A DNA stretch of 64,000 nt, from the NCBI GenBank assembly GCA_964617645.1, contig CAZTYE010000004.1, forward strand, positions 186,001 through 250,000, written 5' to 3'. Positions 37,041-45,294 of this stretch are shown piece after piece. A program made the translations under genes and the position numbers. The notes under the pieces were generated by a model that was not told where the DNA came from, did not search any database, and saw only the letters and a program-made list of their open reading frames with translations. The stretch comes from JADJGC01 sp964617645 (GTDB taxonomy: Bacteria > Zixibacteria > MSB-5A5 > CAIYYT01). How positions within the stretch are numbered: the first letter of the stretch is position 1; every line of letters begins with the position of its first letter.

Positions 37041-37670
37041 CGATTTTTACCTCCCAAGTGCTCACACTTATCACCGGCCGCGAAAGACCATCACCACGTT
37101 CTGCCCAAGGCCGGTGAACGTTTCATTTCCGAGAGAGTTTGTTGTTCTGAATTCGGGAAGATAACGGAAGGATCTCGCCAGAGTGCCCCCCCACGGGCTA
37201 CATAGTCCGCAGATGAAACTCATCACGTCGCATCAGCGGGACACAACTGACTACGGTATCACCCCCCTCTCAACTTCCGTGCATCTGGAAGCGATGCTCG
37301 AAAAGTTCATTCTTAGTCCAACGATCATCGACATTTTACGTTGAATTCGACCGGAGGGGCGCTTGAAAATAAGCAAGCTGTGAGCAACCGAAGTTCGAGC
37401 AACCCCTCTTGATGAGTGTCCCTTACACACTCGAATTTTGCATAGGTAAGACCTAACGCACTACGTGGAAACAATACTCTTTTGGCGAACTTCTGTCAAC
37501 TAATCCAATTACTAGATTTCCACTTATGGAATGCGTAATCCAGATACGCATTGGTATCAAGAGCGCATCCGGCTCCTGCGGCGCGTTTTAGCTTCGTAGA
37601 TACTATTGTCGTCTATATCCTTAGGAGCGTTTGACTTGTCGAAAAATCGCCGAGAAAAATTGCTGGATGT
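37041..37670. other. Long 5' leader and intergenic region
   Basis: About 630 bases upstream of the giant secreted protein with no credible gene. Read on the minus strand, a nine-base inverted repeat (TCACCGGCC/GGCCGGTGA at 37071-37079 and 37109-37117) would fold the mRNA 31-77 bases before the start codon. The part around 37450-37560 is AT-richer than its surroundings. I found no recognised riboswitch or promoter consensus. Confidence 0.45.
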
Positions 37671-39488
37671 CTATTTCGCATCTAATTTCTGCTTGTCGAT
37701 GAGGTGAAAGCCGTCATCAATCAGCTTGCGAAGTTCAGCGTTACCCGCCGCCAGCGTTTGTAGGCGATTACGAATCTTGCTGCTCAGATCACGGTGAATC
37801 CGTTCTATGTCGCAGATTTCGAGAATCTCCATTCCCGCGAGCCAATCTTGGTCGTGCTCACTCTGAAGAGATTCCCAAAGTTCGGGAAGCGATTCCAAAT
37901 CGCAGCGTTGCTCGCGAATTCGACGGATCCTCTGATAGATTGCGTGCAGCCGTTCGCGTTTGGCACCATGATGCACTTTTGTGGTCCGTTCGCGCGGCAC
38001 CAGCGCCACCTGATCAAATGCATCCTTGTCCGCAGCGCCCGAGAACACTGAGACAATCCGTGAGCCGACCGCCATGTCGTAGACGCCCCAGTCCGGCTCA
38101 AATAGCGATTGCCCCTCATAGGTCACGCGGCAATCATCGAAAGTGATAAGCAGAAGCTTGCCGTCATGGCGAAGAACTGCTTTTACGGTGCCAGTGACCG
38201 TAACGCCACTTTCGTAAATCAACTCGGCGCGTTTGCCGGGAATGATGCCGAGGTGTTCAAGTTCACCGTCGGAGCAGCTCTCCAGCGGCCGCGGGTGATG
38301 GCGCAATTTTCCTACCGGTGACCCGAAGCCGTCGCGATGGTAACTCTTGTCGTGCCCGTCAAGTTCTTTGTCGCGGTATGCCAGCGCCGAAGGCGAGCCT
38401 GTCTTCATATAGGCGACTTCGCCGCGCCGATCGACTAAGACGTCACTGAATATTCCCGTAAGCTGCAGGCCGGAGTTGTACTCCACCGAGCAAACGTTTT
38501 CGCATTCTATCGCTTTCTGCACGCCTTCCAGTCCCCCGACGCGGTACGCCATTCTCGCGGCAAATTCGCCGAGGACTTGGCTGAGATGCTCAAAATTCGG
38601 CGTTACGAACAATTGCGGCTGCTGCGTCGTGATGTCGAAGGCGTAATTGGCGGCATCCATCGTGTACGGAAGTTTCTTCACCGAGGGCCTGATACAATTC
38701 GCCGATTCGCCGATCGACGAGAGCAGCCCGGCGCCATAGATTTTCGGACGCTCCAGCGTGCCGATCAATCCATATTCGACCGTCCACCAATGCAGGCGCG
38801 ACAAGAGCGCCATCTCCGAAGGCTTGCCGAGATTCTGCTGCCGAAAGGCGACATCATCTTCGGCGCGCTTGATCGCTGCGGGATCAGAATCGGGGGCTTC
38901 TTTGAGTATCGAGAGATGCCGGATCGCCGTGTAGAGTTCAAAGTCCTTTTTCGACGACATCGCCTTGGCGCCCACGGCGCCGAATTGCTGCAGATAGTCG
39001 GCATACTGCTGATCGGCGATAATCGGCGCATGTCCGGCGGCTTCATGTATGATATCCGGCGCCGGCGTGTACTCGATATGCTCGAGCTGTCGAATATCGG
39101 CGGCGATGACCAACACCTTGTGCGCCTGAAATTCCATGAATGCCGCCGGCGGGATGAAGCCATCGACCGTCACAGCCGCCCAACCGATGCGGGCGAGGAT
39201 ATCGTTCATCTCGCGGATGCTGGGGATTCGTTCGACACCGATACCGGTCTTCTCCAGGCCCTCGAAATAGATGAGGTGGGCATATTCCCGCAGGAAATTG
39301 TAGTTTTGGCGCATGACGTAACGCCAAACGGCGTGATCGACGGACGTGTACCGTTCGTACTGCTGATCGACGATGAACTGCTTGAGGTGATTTGGCAGAT
39401 TGCGGATGTTTTCGCTGTCGGGAAAACTCACTCTGGCTTGGGCATCGCGTTCCGCGATTGCCATTCCCTTCTCGTCGAACCCGTTCAT
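37671..39488 (-). CDS. Aromatic amino acid (phenylalanine) 4-hydroxylase, long form
   Basis: A 605-residue iron- and pterin-dependent hydroxylase, probably converting phenylalanine to tyrosine at the head of the degradation pathway. Iron ligands are visible as His148 and His153 in IIHEAAGHAP and Glu238 in LHWWTVEYG. The catalytic core covers about 20-330. A C-terminal extension of about 275 residues includes a beta-rich segment (KAVLRHDGKLLLITFDDCRV) and a helical tail. This long form is known among bacterial aromatic amino acid hydroxylases, but the extension's job is unclear. ATG at 39488 is preceded by GGGAG; a GTG at 39503 is less likely. It is separated from the rest of the pathway by a restriction-modification pair. 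Confidence 0.9.
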   Translation of the reverse strand: MNGFDEKGMAIAERDAQARVSFPDSENIRNLPNHLKQFIVDQQYERYTSVDHAVWRYVMRQNYNFLREYAHLIYFEGLEKTGIGVERIPSIREMNDILARIGWAAVTVDGFIPPAAFMEFQAHKVLVIAADIRQLEHIEYTPAPDIIHEAAGHAPIIADQQYADYLQQFGAVGAKAMSSKKDFELYTAIRHLSILKEAPDSDPAAIKRAEDDVAFRQQNLGKPSEMALLSRLHWWTVEYGLIGTLERPKIYGAGLLSSIGESANCIRPSVKKLPYTMDAANYAFDITTQQPQLFVTPNFEHLSQVLGEFAARMAYRVGGLEGVQKAIECENVCSVEYNSGLQLTGIFSDVLVDRRGEVAYMKTGSPSALAYRDKELDGHDKSYHRDGFGSPVGKLRHHPRPLESCSDGELEHLGIIPGKRAELIYESGVTVTGTVKAVLRHDGKLLLITFDDCRVTYEGQSLFEPDWGVYDMAVGSRIVSVFSGAADKDAFDQVALVPRERTTKVHHGAKRERLHAIYQRIRRIREQRCDLESLPELWESLQSEHDQDWLAGMEILEICDIERIHRDLSSKIRNRLQTLAAGNAELRKLIDDGFHLIDKQKLDAK

Positions 39489-39597
39489 TTTATGCACTCC
39501 CACAACGGCTTGCTCCGGCGCTTGAGATCAGGTCGCTGACTCAATCCTCGTCGCTCCATGTTCTCTTTGTTATACGCGTTCGGCAAGCGATTTTGCG

Positions 39598-40209
39598 TCA
39601 AGCTGTGACACCGAGAATGACAAGAGGCACCGCCGGAACACCCCGCCCCTGTCGAATCACATTGTAGATTTCACCTTCGAAGTACGGTACGCCTGAACTC
39701 ATGTCTTGTTGCAGCGATTTCATTGGCAGGATCTCAATTCCGACATCGACTTGATCGCCGACGTAAAATGCGAGATGTTTCACAAACAGGTCGTAAGCGA
39801 CGAAAGCGTACTTGCCGAATTGAACCTCGATCGCAACACGGTCTTTGACAAAATCGGTCTGATTGTAGCTGAAAATAGGGACTTCGCCCGCCGCTTCGAT
39901 CTGCGTTTTTTGTTCGGCAGTCGATAACGACAGCGTTTGACGGATCAGTCGCTCGCTGCGTGTGACCCAATAGCTGACACGACTTTCTCGCCAGTCGAGC
40001 TTCCGCAGAGACTCGCGAAAGCGCGAGTTCATTTCAACCGGACTGTACAGCACTTTGCCCCGCATCGTCTTCTCGCGTGAAACCTTGGTTCGGCACGCGT
40101 CTCCGTCAAGAGCGCGGATCACGCCTCGTATCTCACTCCAGAGCTTCTTTCGATGCACCAGGAGAAACTCGAGTCCATTAAGGTGGGAGTAGATCTCGGC
40201 GATTTGCAT
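39598..40209 (-). CDS. BglII-family type II restriction endonuclease
   Basis: A 203-residue protein with the BglII-type active site: Asp119 in YNQTDF, then Glu128 and Gln130 in AIEVQFGKYAF. The Asp-to-Glu spacing of nine and the E-x-Q pair equal Asp84, Glu93 and Gln95 of BglII. The downstream VGDQVDVGIEILP also fits that family. It should cut unmethylated DNA, perhaps at AGATCT or a relative of it; site specificity cannot be read from sequence. It starts one base inside the methyltransferase stop (TAATG), giving methylase-first translation. Composition is more AT-rich than the flanking catabolic genes, a sign of acquisition. Confidence 0.82.
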   Translation of the reverse strand: MQIAEIYSHLNGLEFLLVHRKKLWSEIRGVIRALDGDACRTKVSREKTMRGKVLYSPVEMNSRFRESLRKLDWRESRVSYWVTRSERLIRQTLSLSTAEQKTQIEAAGEVPIFSYNQTDFVKDRVAIEVQFGKYAFVAYDLFVKHLAFYVGDQVDVGIEILPMKSLQQDMSSGVPYFEGEIYNVIRQGRGVPAVPLVILGVTA

Positions 40210-41186
40210 TACGGCTCCTTGAACGACGCGTCGAGTCGGAGAGACTCCTGTTGACTTTGCTTCAAGCCGGAGGTCTTGAGCAGCGCCGAATCAGCAGTGC
40301 GTATCTCGGGTGAATAGATCGGGCGAGTCATTGGTCGTGTTCGTAGCGTGCCTTCGATTTCCGCCATTATCCGCCGGCGCGCTATTGCTACATACCTGGG
40401 AATGATCTCGGCCCCGAAAGCCCGCCGGTCATGCCTGACTGCCGCAATGGAAGTTGTGCCCGATCCGAGAAACGGGTCAAGGACAATGTCCCGCGAGTTG
40501 GAGAGACTCAACACCAGTCGCTCGACCAGCTCGACCGGAAACTGACACGGATGGTCCGTTTTCTCCACGTGGTTATTCTTGACATTCGGTATCAGCCATA
40601 CGTCGCCCGGGTTTTTTCCCAGCGGGTTGCCGGACAATTGTCCAATTCTCGGCCCTTTGAAGTGTCTCTTTCCAGGGTACTTCTGCGGTACGCGGATTGG
40701 ATCCAGATTAAAAACGTAATTGCCACACTTCGTGAACCAGTTGACAGTCTCGTATCGTCCGGAAAGCCGGCGTGAACAGTGGAGTCCGTGCTCGAAGTGC
40801 CATACTATCCGATTCCTGAGTTGCAGCCCAGCATCCTTGAAAACAGGATAGAGCACCGAATCGAGCGGAACAATAGCACCGCCTTCTACGAAATTCCCAA
40901 CTTGCCAACATATGCTGCCTGTCGGCTTGAGGACTCGAACGCACTCCAAGATCACCTTTGATTGCTGGTGAACGTATTCATCTAAGCGCAGCTTCCTTTC
41001 ATAGGCCTTGCCGATGTTGTAAGGAGGTGAGGTGATTATCAGTTGCACCGACTCGTCAGCGATTCGGGTAAGCAGGTCAATACAGCTCCCGGAATGAATC
41101 ACAATCTCCGCGTTCGGGCTATATTCAGTCTGAATGTCTACTCGGTCCGGTCTAACTCTCATAGAACCAACATAATTCTCCAGCAT
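40209..41186 (-). CDS. DNA methyltransferase of the BglII-like R-M system (probable N4-cytosine, beta class)
   Basis: A 325-residue DNA methyltransferase with motif IV TSPPYN at 52-57 near the N-terminus and the AdoMet motif DPFLGSGTT at 237-245 near the C-terminus. This is the beta-class order. SPPY rather than DPPY or NPPF points to N4-cytosine methylation, as for M.BglII. It protects host DNA from the endonuclease encoded by the overlapping next gene. A second in-frame ATG at 41162 is possible. It lies 29 bases after the acetoacetyl-CoA synthetase start region on the same strand and splits that gene from the hydroxylase gene. Confidence 0.88.
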   Translation of the reverse strand: MLENYVGSMRVRPDRVDIQTEYSPNAEIVIHSGSCIDLLTRIADESVQLIITSPPYNIGKAYERKLRLDEYVHQQSKVILECVRVLKPTGSICWQVGNFVEGGAIVPLDSVLYPVFKDAGLQLRNRIVWHFEHGLHCSRRLSGRYETVNWFTKCGNYVFNLDPIRVPQKYPGKRHFKGPRIGQLSGNPLGKNPGDVWLIPNVKNNHVEKTDHPCQFPVELVERLVLSLSNSRDIVLDPFLGSGTTSIAAVRHDRRAFGAEIIPRYVAIARRRIMAEIEGTLRTRPMTRPIYSPEIRTADSALLKTSGLKQSQQESLRLDASFKEP

Positions 41187-41215
41187 GCCTACGCAATCTC
41201 TTTTTGTTCAGAAGC

Positions 41216-43168
41216 TCAAGACTCGTAAAGTGTTCGAGCGATTTCTTCAAACTCCCGCAACGAATTCGGGTTCGCCAACGCATCACGATTGGTCACCGGC
41301 TGTCGATGCATGATCCTCTGTACCGCCAGTTCAACTTTCTTGCCGGAAATCGTTCGCGGTATCTCGCGCACGGCAAACACGCGGTCCGGCACATGGCGCG
41401 GCGACTCCTGCTCGCGCAACGTCTCTCTGATCTTCTTCGTGAGTTCCTCGGTTAGCGCAAGGCCACCAGCCATCACCACGAATAGAATAATCTCGCTACT
41501 CTCAGCTCGCCGATACTCGACTACCAAACTGTCTTCAATCTCGGCCATCGCCTCCACCGGATTATAGATCTCCGCCGTGCCGATGCGTACGCCGGCGCGA
41601 TTAAGCGTGGCATCCGAGCGTCCGTAGACGATTACCCCGCCATCCGGCGTGATGCGTATGAAATCGCCGTGCCGCCAGATTTCCGGGAAATGCTCGAAAT
41701 ATGCACCGCGATATTTGCTCCCGTCAGGATCGTTCCAAAAACAGACCGGCCGCGACGGAAACGGCGCGGTGCACACCAGTTCGCCGACTTCGTCCTGCAG
41801 CGGCTTGCCCGCTTCGTCAAAACACTCAACTCTCATTCCCAATCCGCGGGTCTGGATTTCTCCGCGGTAGACCGGTAGCACCGGGCATCCAAGCATGAAA
41901 CACGACACGATGTCGGTGCCTCCCGAAATCGACGCGAGCTGCACATCCACTTTGATATCGCGATAGACATACTCATAGGACGCGTTCGGCAATGGCGATC
42001 CCGTCGAGAGAATTGCCTTGAGCGATTCGAGCCGATGCGATTCGCGCGGCTTGATACCGGCGTGCTCGCAAGCTTGCAGAAACTTTGGACTGGTTCCGAA
42101 AACGGCGATCCGCTCTTCATCGATTGCGTCCCAGAGCACGTTGAGATGCGGCTGCGCCGGGCTGCCGTCATACAAGAAAATCGTCGCGCCGCTGGACAGC
42201 GCGCCAACCAACCAGTTCCACATCATCCAACCGCAGGTCGTAAAGTAGGCAACGACTTCACCCTGCTTCAGATCGCAATGCAGCGCGTGTTCTTTGAAGT
42301 GCTGAAGCAAGGTTCCGCCGGCGCCATGAACGATGCACTTCGGCGCGCCGGTAGTGCCGGAAGAATAGAGTATGTACACCGGATGATCGAATTCACGCTG
42401 AGTAAATTCAATGTCAGAGGTCGATTGATCGAGAAACGATGCCCACGGCACGGCATTGGAGAGTTGCCGATCAAGGCCGCCTTCGATCTTGGAGACGACA
42501 ACGGTCCTCTTTAGTGACGGCAGCGCTTCGACTACTTGCCGCACAACGTCGCGCCGATCGATCGTCTTGCCGGCGTAACGATAACCGTCGACTGCAAGCA
42601 GCACCTTCGGATCGATTTGTCGAAAACGATCGAGCACGCCGGCCGCACCAAAATCGGGCGAGCACGAGGACCAAATCGCACCGAGGCTGGTCGTGGCTAA
42701 CATCATTATGACCGCTTCGGGTATATTGCTCACGAACGCGGCAACTCGGTCGCCGGCGCCGACGCTACAATCCTTCAATGCTTGAGCACAGGCTGCGACG
42801 GCGCGATAGAGCTCGGCGAAACTGATCCGCCCCTTCTGCAGCGACTCATTCCAATGAATGATTGCCGTCGAATCATCGCGAGCGCGCAGTAGATTCTCAG
42901 CAAAATTCAGTTTCGCGCCCGGAAGCCAGCGCGTATCGTAGATCCGTTCGCCGACACGCACCTGTTCATACGAACGGGAGTAGACAACTCCGGCGAAGTC
43001 CCAGATCGATGCCCAGAAGCCGTCGATGTCGCTGACCGACCACTGATACAAATCACTAAAATTGGAGAATGTCAGTCCATTTTTGCCCCGGAGGTACTCT
43101 TGGTAGCGCCGTAGATTCGAGTCGGCAATGCGCTGCGGCGACGGGCGCCAGATCGGTTCCTGCTTCAT
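41216..43168 (-). CDS. Acetoacetyl-CoA synthetase
   Basis: A 650-residue ANL-superfamily acyl-CoA ligase that activates acetoacetate with ATP and CoA. The P-loop is YSSGTTGAPKCIVHGAGG. The stretch HALHCDLKQGEV followed by TTCGWMMWNWLVG matches acetoacetyl-CoA synthetase rather than acetyl-CoA synthetase. The catalytic Lys lies in TISGKKVELAVQR near the C-terminus. It fits the pathway: fumarylacetoacetase releases acetoacetate, which this enzyme feeds into acetyl-CoA metabolism without succinyl-CoA. It begins two bases after the flavin-reductase-like gene ends, so they are cotranscribed. Confidence 0.93.
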   Translation of the reverse strand: MKQEPIWRPSPQRIADSNLRRYQEYLRGKNGLTFSNFSDLYQWSVSDIDGFWASIWDFAGVVYSRSYEQVRVGERIYDTRWLPGAKLNFAENLLRARDDSTAIIHWNESLQKGRISFAELYRAVAACAQALKDCSVGAGDRVAAFVSNIPEAVIMMLATTSLGAIWSSCSPDFGAAGVLDRFRQIDPKVLLAVDGYRYAGKTIDRRDVVRQVVEALPSLKRTVVVSKIEGGLDRQLSNAVPWASFLDQSTSDIEFTQREFDHPVYILYSSGTTGAPKCIVHGAGGTLLQHFKEHALHCDLKQGEVVAYFTTCGWMMWNWLVGALSSGATIFLYDGSPAQPHLNVLWDAIDEERIAVFGTSPKFLQACEHAGIKPRESHRLESLKAILSTGSPLPNASYEYVYRDIKVDVQLASISGGTDIVSCFMLGCPVLPVYRGEIQTRGLGMRVECFDEAGKPLQDEVGELVCTAPFPSRPVCFWNDPDGSKYRGAYFEHFPEIWRHGDFIRITPDGGVIVYGRSDATLNRAGVRIGTAEIYNPVEAMAEIEDSLVVEYRRAESSEIILFVVMAGGLALTEELTKKIRETLREQESPRHVPDRVFAVREIPRTISGKKVELAVQRIMHRQPVTNRDALANPNSLREFEEIARTLYES

Positions 43169-43169
43169 G

Positions 43170-44132
43170 CTATTCGGTCAGTGAGTGTCCGAGAATGAGG
43201 ATACTCCATGCGGCGGCGCGATCATCAGCCGTGTCGAGCGCAATCTTGGCGGCGCGCACAAAGAGTGTCGGATCGCGGTGGCCGCGAGCGGTGGCTGCCT
43301 GCGCTAACTCAAACATCAACCGAAAATCGCCACGTGCCTGCGCATCCTGGAATCGATCAACGTTGTACTCATCGACAGTTGGCGGCGCGGCAGCTTGGGC
43401 CTCAGCCGCCGAAGGAATTTGCGGGTAGTTGGCCAGTTGCCCCAGATTGTTTGCCGAGAGAATCTGCGATTCGCGAACAAATCTCGGCAAGTTGTCATAC
43501 CCGATCAGCTCTCCATCGCTCGGTTTTGCCAACTTGAAAGTATTTGCCGACGTCACCCGGGTCCACCAATTGCCGCCGTTGCGTGCGACATGGTCGATTC
43601 GCGCCGGGTTAATGACGTGATCGTCCAGCAGCGATTCCTCTAAATGAAACATGACGACCTCGCACAACGCCAGATTCCCCGAAGCTTTGCCATCGCCGAA
43701 CGGAATCATCTGCCGGAGTACGCATTCCATCTGGAACGGCGACTCCTTGACGCGCGGCGGCTTCACGATTTGCGACTCGATCGGCGTTAGGCCGCTCTTG
43801 ACAAATTCATCGACGTCGGGTGGCCACTCCGCCGACGCCACATTGATCTGATGCAACATCGCATGCGTAACCGCCTGCACTGTACACTCCCTGGTCGCAA
43901 GCAAATTGCTGTACGTGTCCTTGAAAGTGCCGTCGCGGCCGCGTCGCGCCGGCGAAAACGCGATCATCGGCGGATTCGCGCCGAAGGCATTGAAGAACGA
44001 AAACGGCGATAAATTGCGAGTTCCGTCGGCGGATAGTGTCGACACCAACGCAATCGGGCGTGGCGCGACGCCGCCGAGCAAATACTGATGCACGACCGGT
44101 ACCGATACATCTTGTGGGCGAACGCTAATCAT
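43170..44132 (-). CDS. Flavin reductase-like (DIM6/NTAB) protein in the homogentisate cluster
   Basis: A 320-residue protein. Residues about 10-210 form a flavin-reductase-like FMN-binding split barrel (GGVAPRPIALVSTLSADG, SFFNAFGANPPMIAFSP, ASGNLALCEVV). A helical extension of about 100 residues follows (VDRFQDAQARGDFRLMFELA), absent from ordinary flavin reductases. Its location between fumarylacetoacetase and acetoacetyl-CoA synthetase points to a role in Phe/Tyr breakdown. No step is assigned, and it is a candidate for an accessory or missing reaction. The ATG at 44132 is chosen; a GTG nine bases upstream is the alternative. Confidence 0.8.
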   Translation of the reverse strand: MISVRPQDVSVPVVHQYLLGGVAPRPIALVSTLSADGTRNLSPFSFFNAFGANPPMIAFSPARRGRDGTFKDTYSNLLATRECTVQAVTHAMLHQINVASAEWPPDVDEFVKSGLTPIESQIVKPPRVKESPFQMECVLRQMIPFGDGKASGNLALCEVVMFHLEESLLDDHVINPARIDHVARNGGNWWTRVTSANTFKLAKPSDGELIGYDNLPRFVRESQILSANNLGQLANYPQIPSAAEAQAAAPPTVDEYNVDRFQDAQARGDFRLMFELAQAATARGHRDPTLFVRAAKIALDTADDRAAAWSILILGHSLTE

Positions 44133-44171
44133 TGACAACACTCAATCCCGCGGGCCGAATTCATTCCCGCG

Positions 44172-44188
44172 ATGCGCCGCAGGCGCAT
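44172..44188. repeat. Short perfect hairpin
   Basis: ATGCGCC (44172-44178) and GGCGCAT (44182-44188) with a GCA loop, in the gap between fumarylacetoacetase and the flavin-reductase-like gene. It is one of a set of palindromes placed in each longer gap of this cluster. Confidence 0.5.
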
Positions 44189-44280
44189 GCCCCAGTTCCC
44201 CTCTTGAGAGCGGTGCTGTCCCACACGTCGCGCTTAAGACTGCTGAGTGTGGCGGCAAACAAATCGTTAGCCCCTCATCC

Positions 44281-45294
44281 TTACAGCTTCTTCTTTGCCA
44301 AGATCGATCGCTCACCAGCCGCTCTGACTACACGGTTGGACAAAACGCCAAGCCTCTCGATTTCGAGTTCCAGCACGTCGCCATCGTTAATCCAGATCGG
44401 CGTAAACGATTCGCCGCGCGATTTGGCCTCGAGCGCCCAAGTGCCATTCAATTCAAGATAGCAGCCGGTGCCGACGGTTCCGGATCCAATCACGTCCCCC
44501 GGGAAGATTTCGACACCATACGACGCCCGCTCGATAATCTCAGCAAACGTCCAGTTCATTTGACTCAGATTGCCGTCCGACACTTGCTTACCATTGTGGC
44601 GGGCGATCATTCGCAGATTGTGCTTCTGACCGAAAGGCGTCTCCATCGCCCGGTCTGCCAGTTCGTCCGGCGTCACCAGCCACGGTCCGATCGCGGTGGC
44701 GAAGTCTTTCCCCTTGGCCGGGCCGAGATTGAGTTTCATCTCCTCCATCTGCAGGACGCGCGCCGACCAATCGTTCATGATCGTGTAGCCGGCGATATGC
44801 TTGTCGGCGTCTTTCGACTCGATATTCTTGCCGCGCCTGCCGATCACGACCGCGCACTCAAGCTCGAAATCCAGTTGCCGCAGATGATCGGATTCGACGA
44901 CGACATCGCCTTCGCCGATGATCGAGTTGTGATTGGTGAAATAGAAAATCGGGTATTGGTCAAACTCCGCGATCATCTCGACTCCGCGATTGCGTCGGGC
45001 TGTCGCCACGTGCTGCCGAAAGGCATACCCGTCACGGCAGGATGGCGGATTCGGAATCGGCGCCAGCAGATTCGCAACTTCGGCGGCGCGGGCATACTTC
45101 CCTTCCCGACAGGCCGCGTCGACTTCCCGGGCGATCTTCATCCCCCGCTCTTCCAAATTCAGAAACTCGCGCATCGTCGGCGGCAACGTCTGCCCCAACG
45201 ACTGCGCAGCATCGGCCAGATCGAAGATCGCGCCGTCAATCCACAGTCCGCAGCGCTCGCGTCTATTCTCGTCCCGATAAGACAGCAATTTCAT
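44281..45294 (-). CDS. fahA: Fumarylacetoacetate hydrolase
   Basis: A 337-residue fumarylacetoacetase-family protein, last ring-fission step of tyrosine breakdown, giving fumarate and acetoacetate. Metal ligands are visible: Glu144 and Glu146 in DFELECAVVIG and Asp175 in MNDWSARV. The catalytic beta-barrel ends with IGSGTVGTGCYLE. The length and a 90-residue N-terminal domain match bacterial FAH rather than short FAHD1-type decarboxylases. It overlaps the aminotransferase end by 32 bases, so expression is coupled. The neighbours (HGD, HPPD) confirm the pathway. Confidence 0.92.
   Translation of the reverse strand: MKLLSYRDENRRERCGLWIDGAIFDLADAAQSLGQTLPPTMREFLNLEERGMKIAREVDAACREGKYARAAEVANLLAPIPNPPSCRDGYAFRQHVATARRNRGVEMIAEFDQYPIFYFTNHNSIIGEGDVVVESDHLRQLDFELECAVVIGRRGKNIESKDADKHIAGYTIMNDWSARVLQMEEMKLNLGPAKGKDFATAIGPWLVTPDELADRAMETPFGQKHNLRMIARHNGKQVSDGNLSQMNWTFAEIIERASYGVEIFPGDVIGSGTVGTGCYLELNGTWALEAKSRGESFTPIWINDGDVLELEIERLGVLSNRVVRAAGERSILAKKKL

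Noticed and set aside
37041..37200. Known riboswitch (for example c-di-GMP class) in the leader of the giant protein
   Set aside because: I looked for the GGCAAACC-type core and receptor motifs and did not find them.
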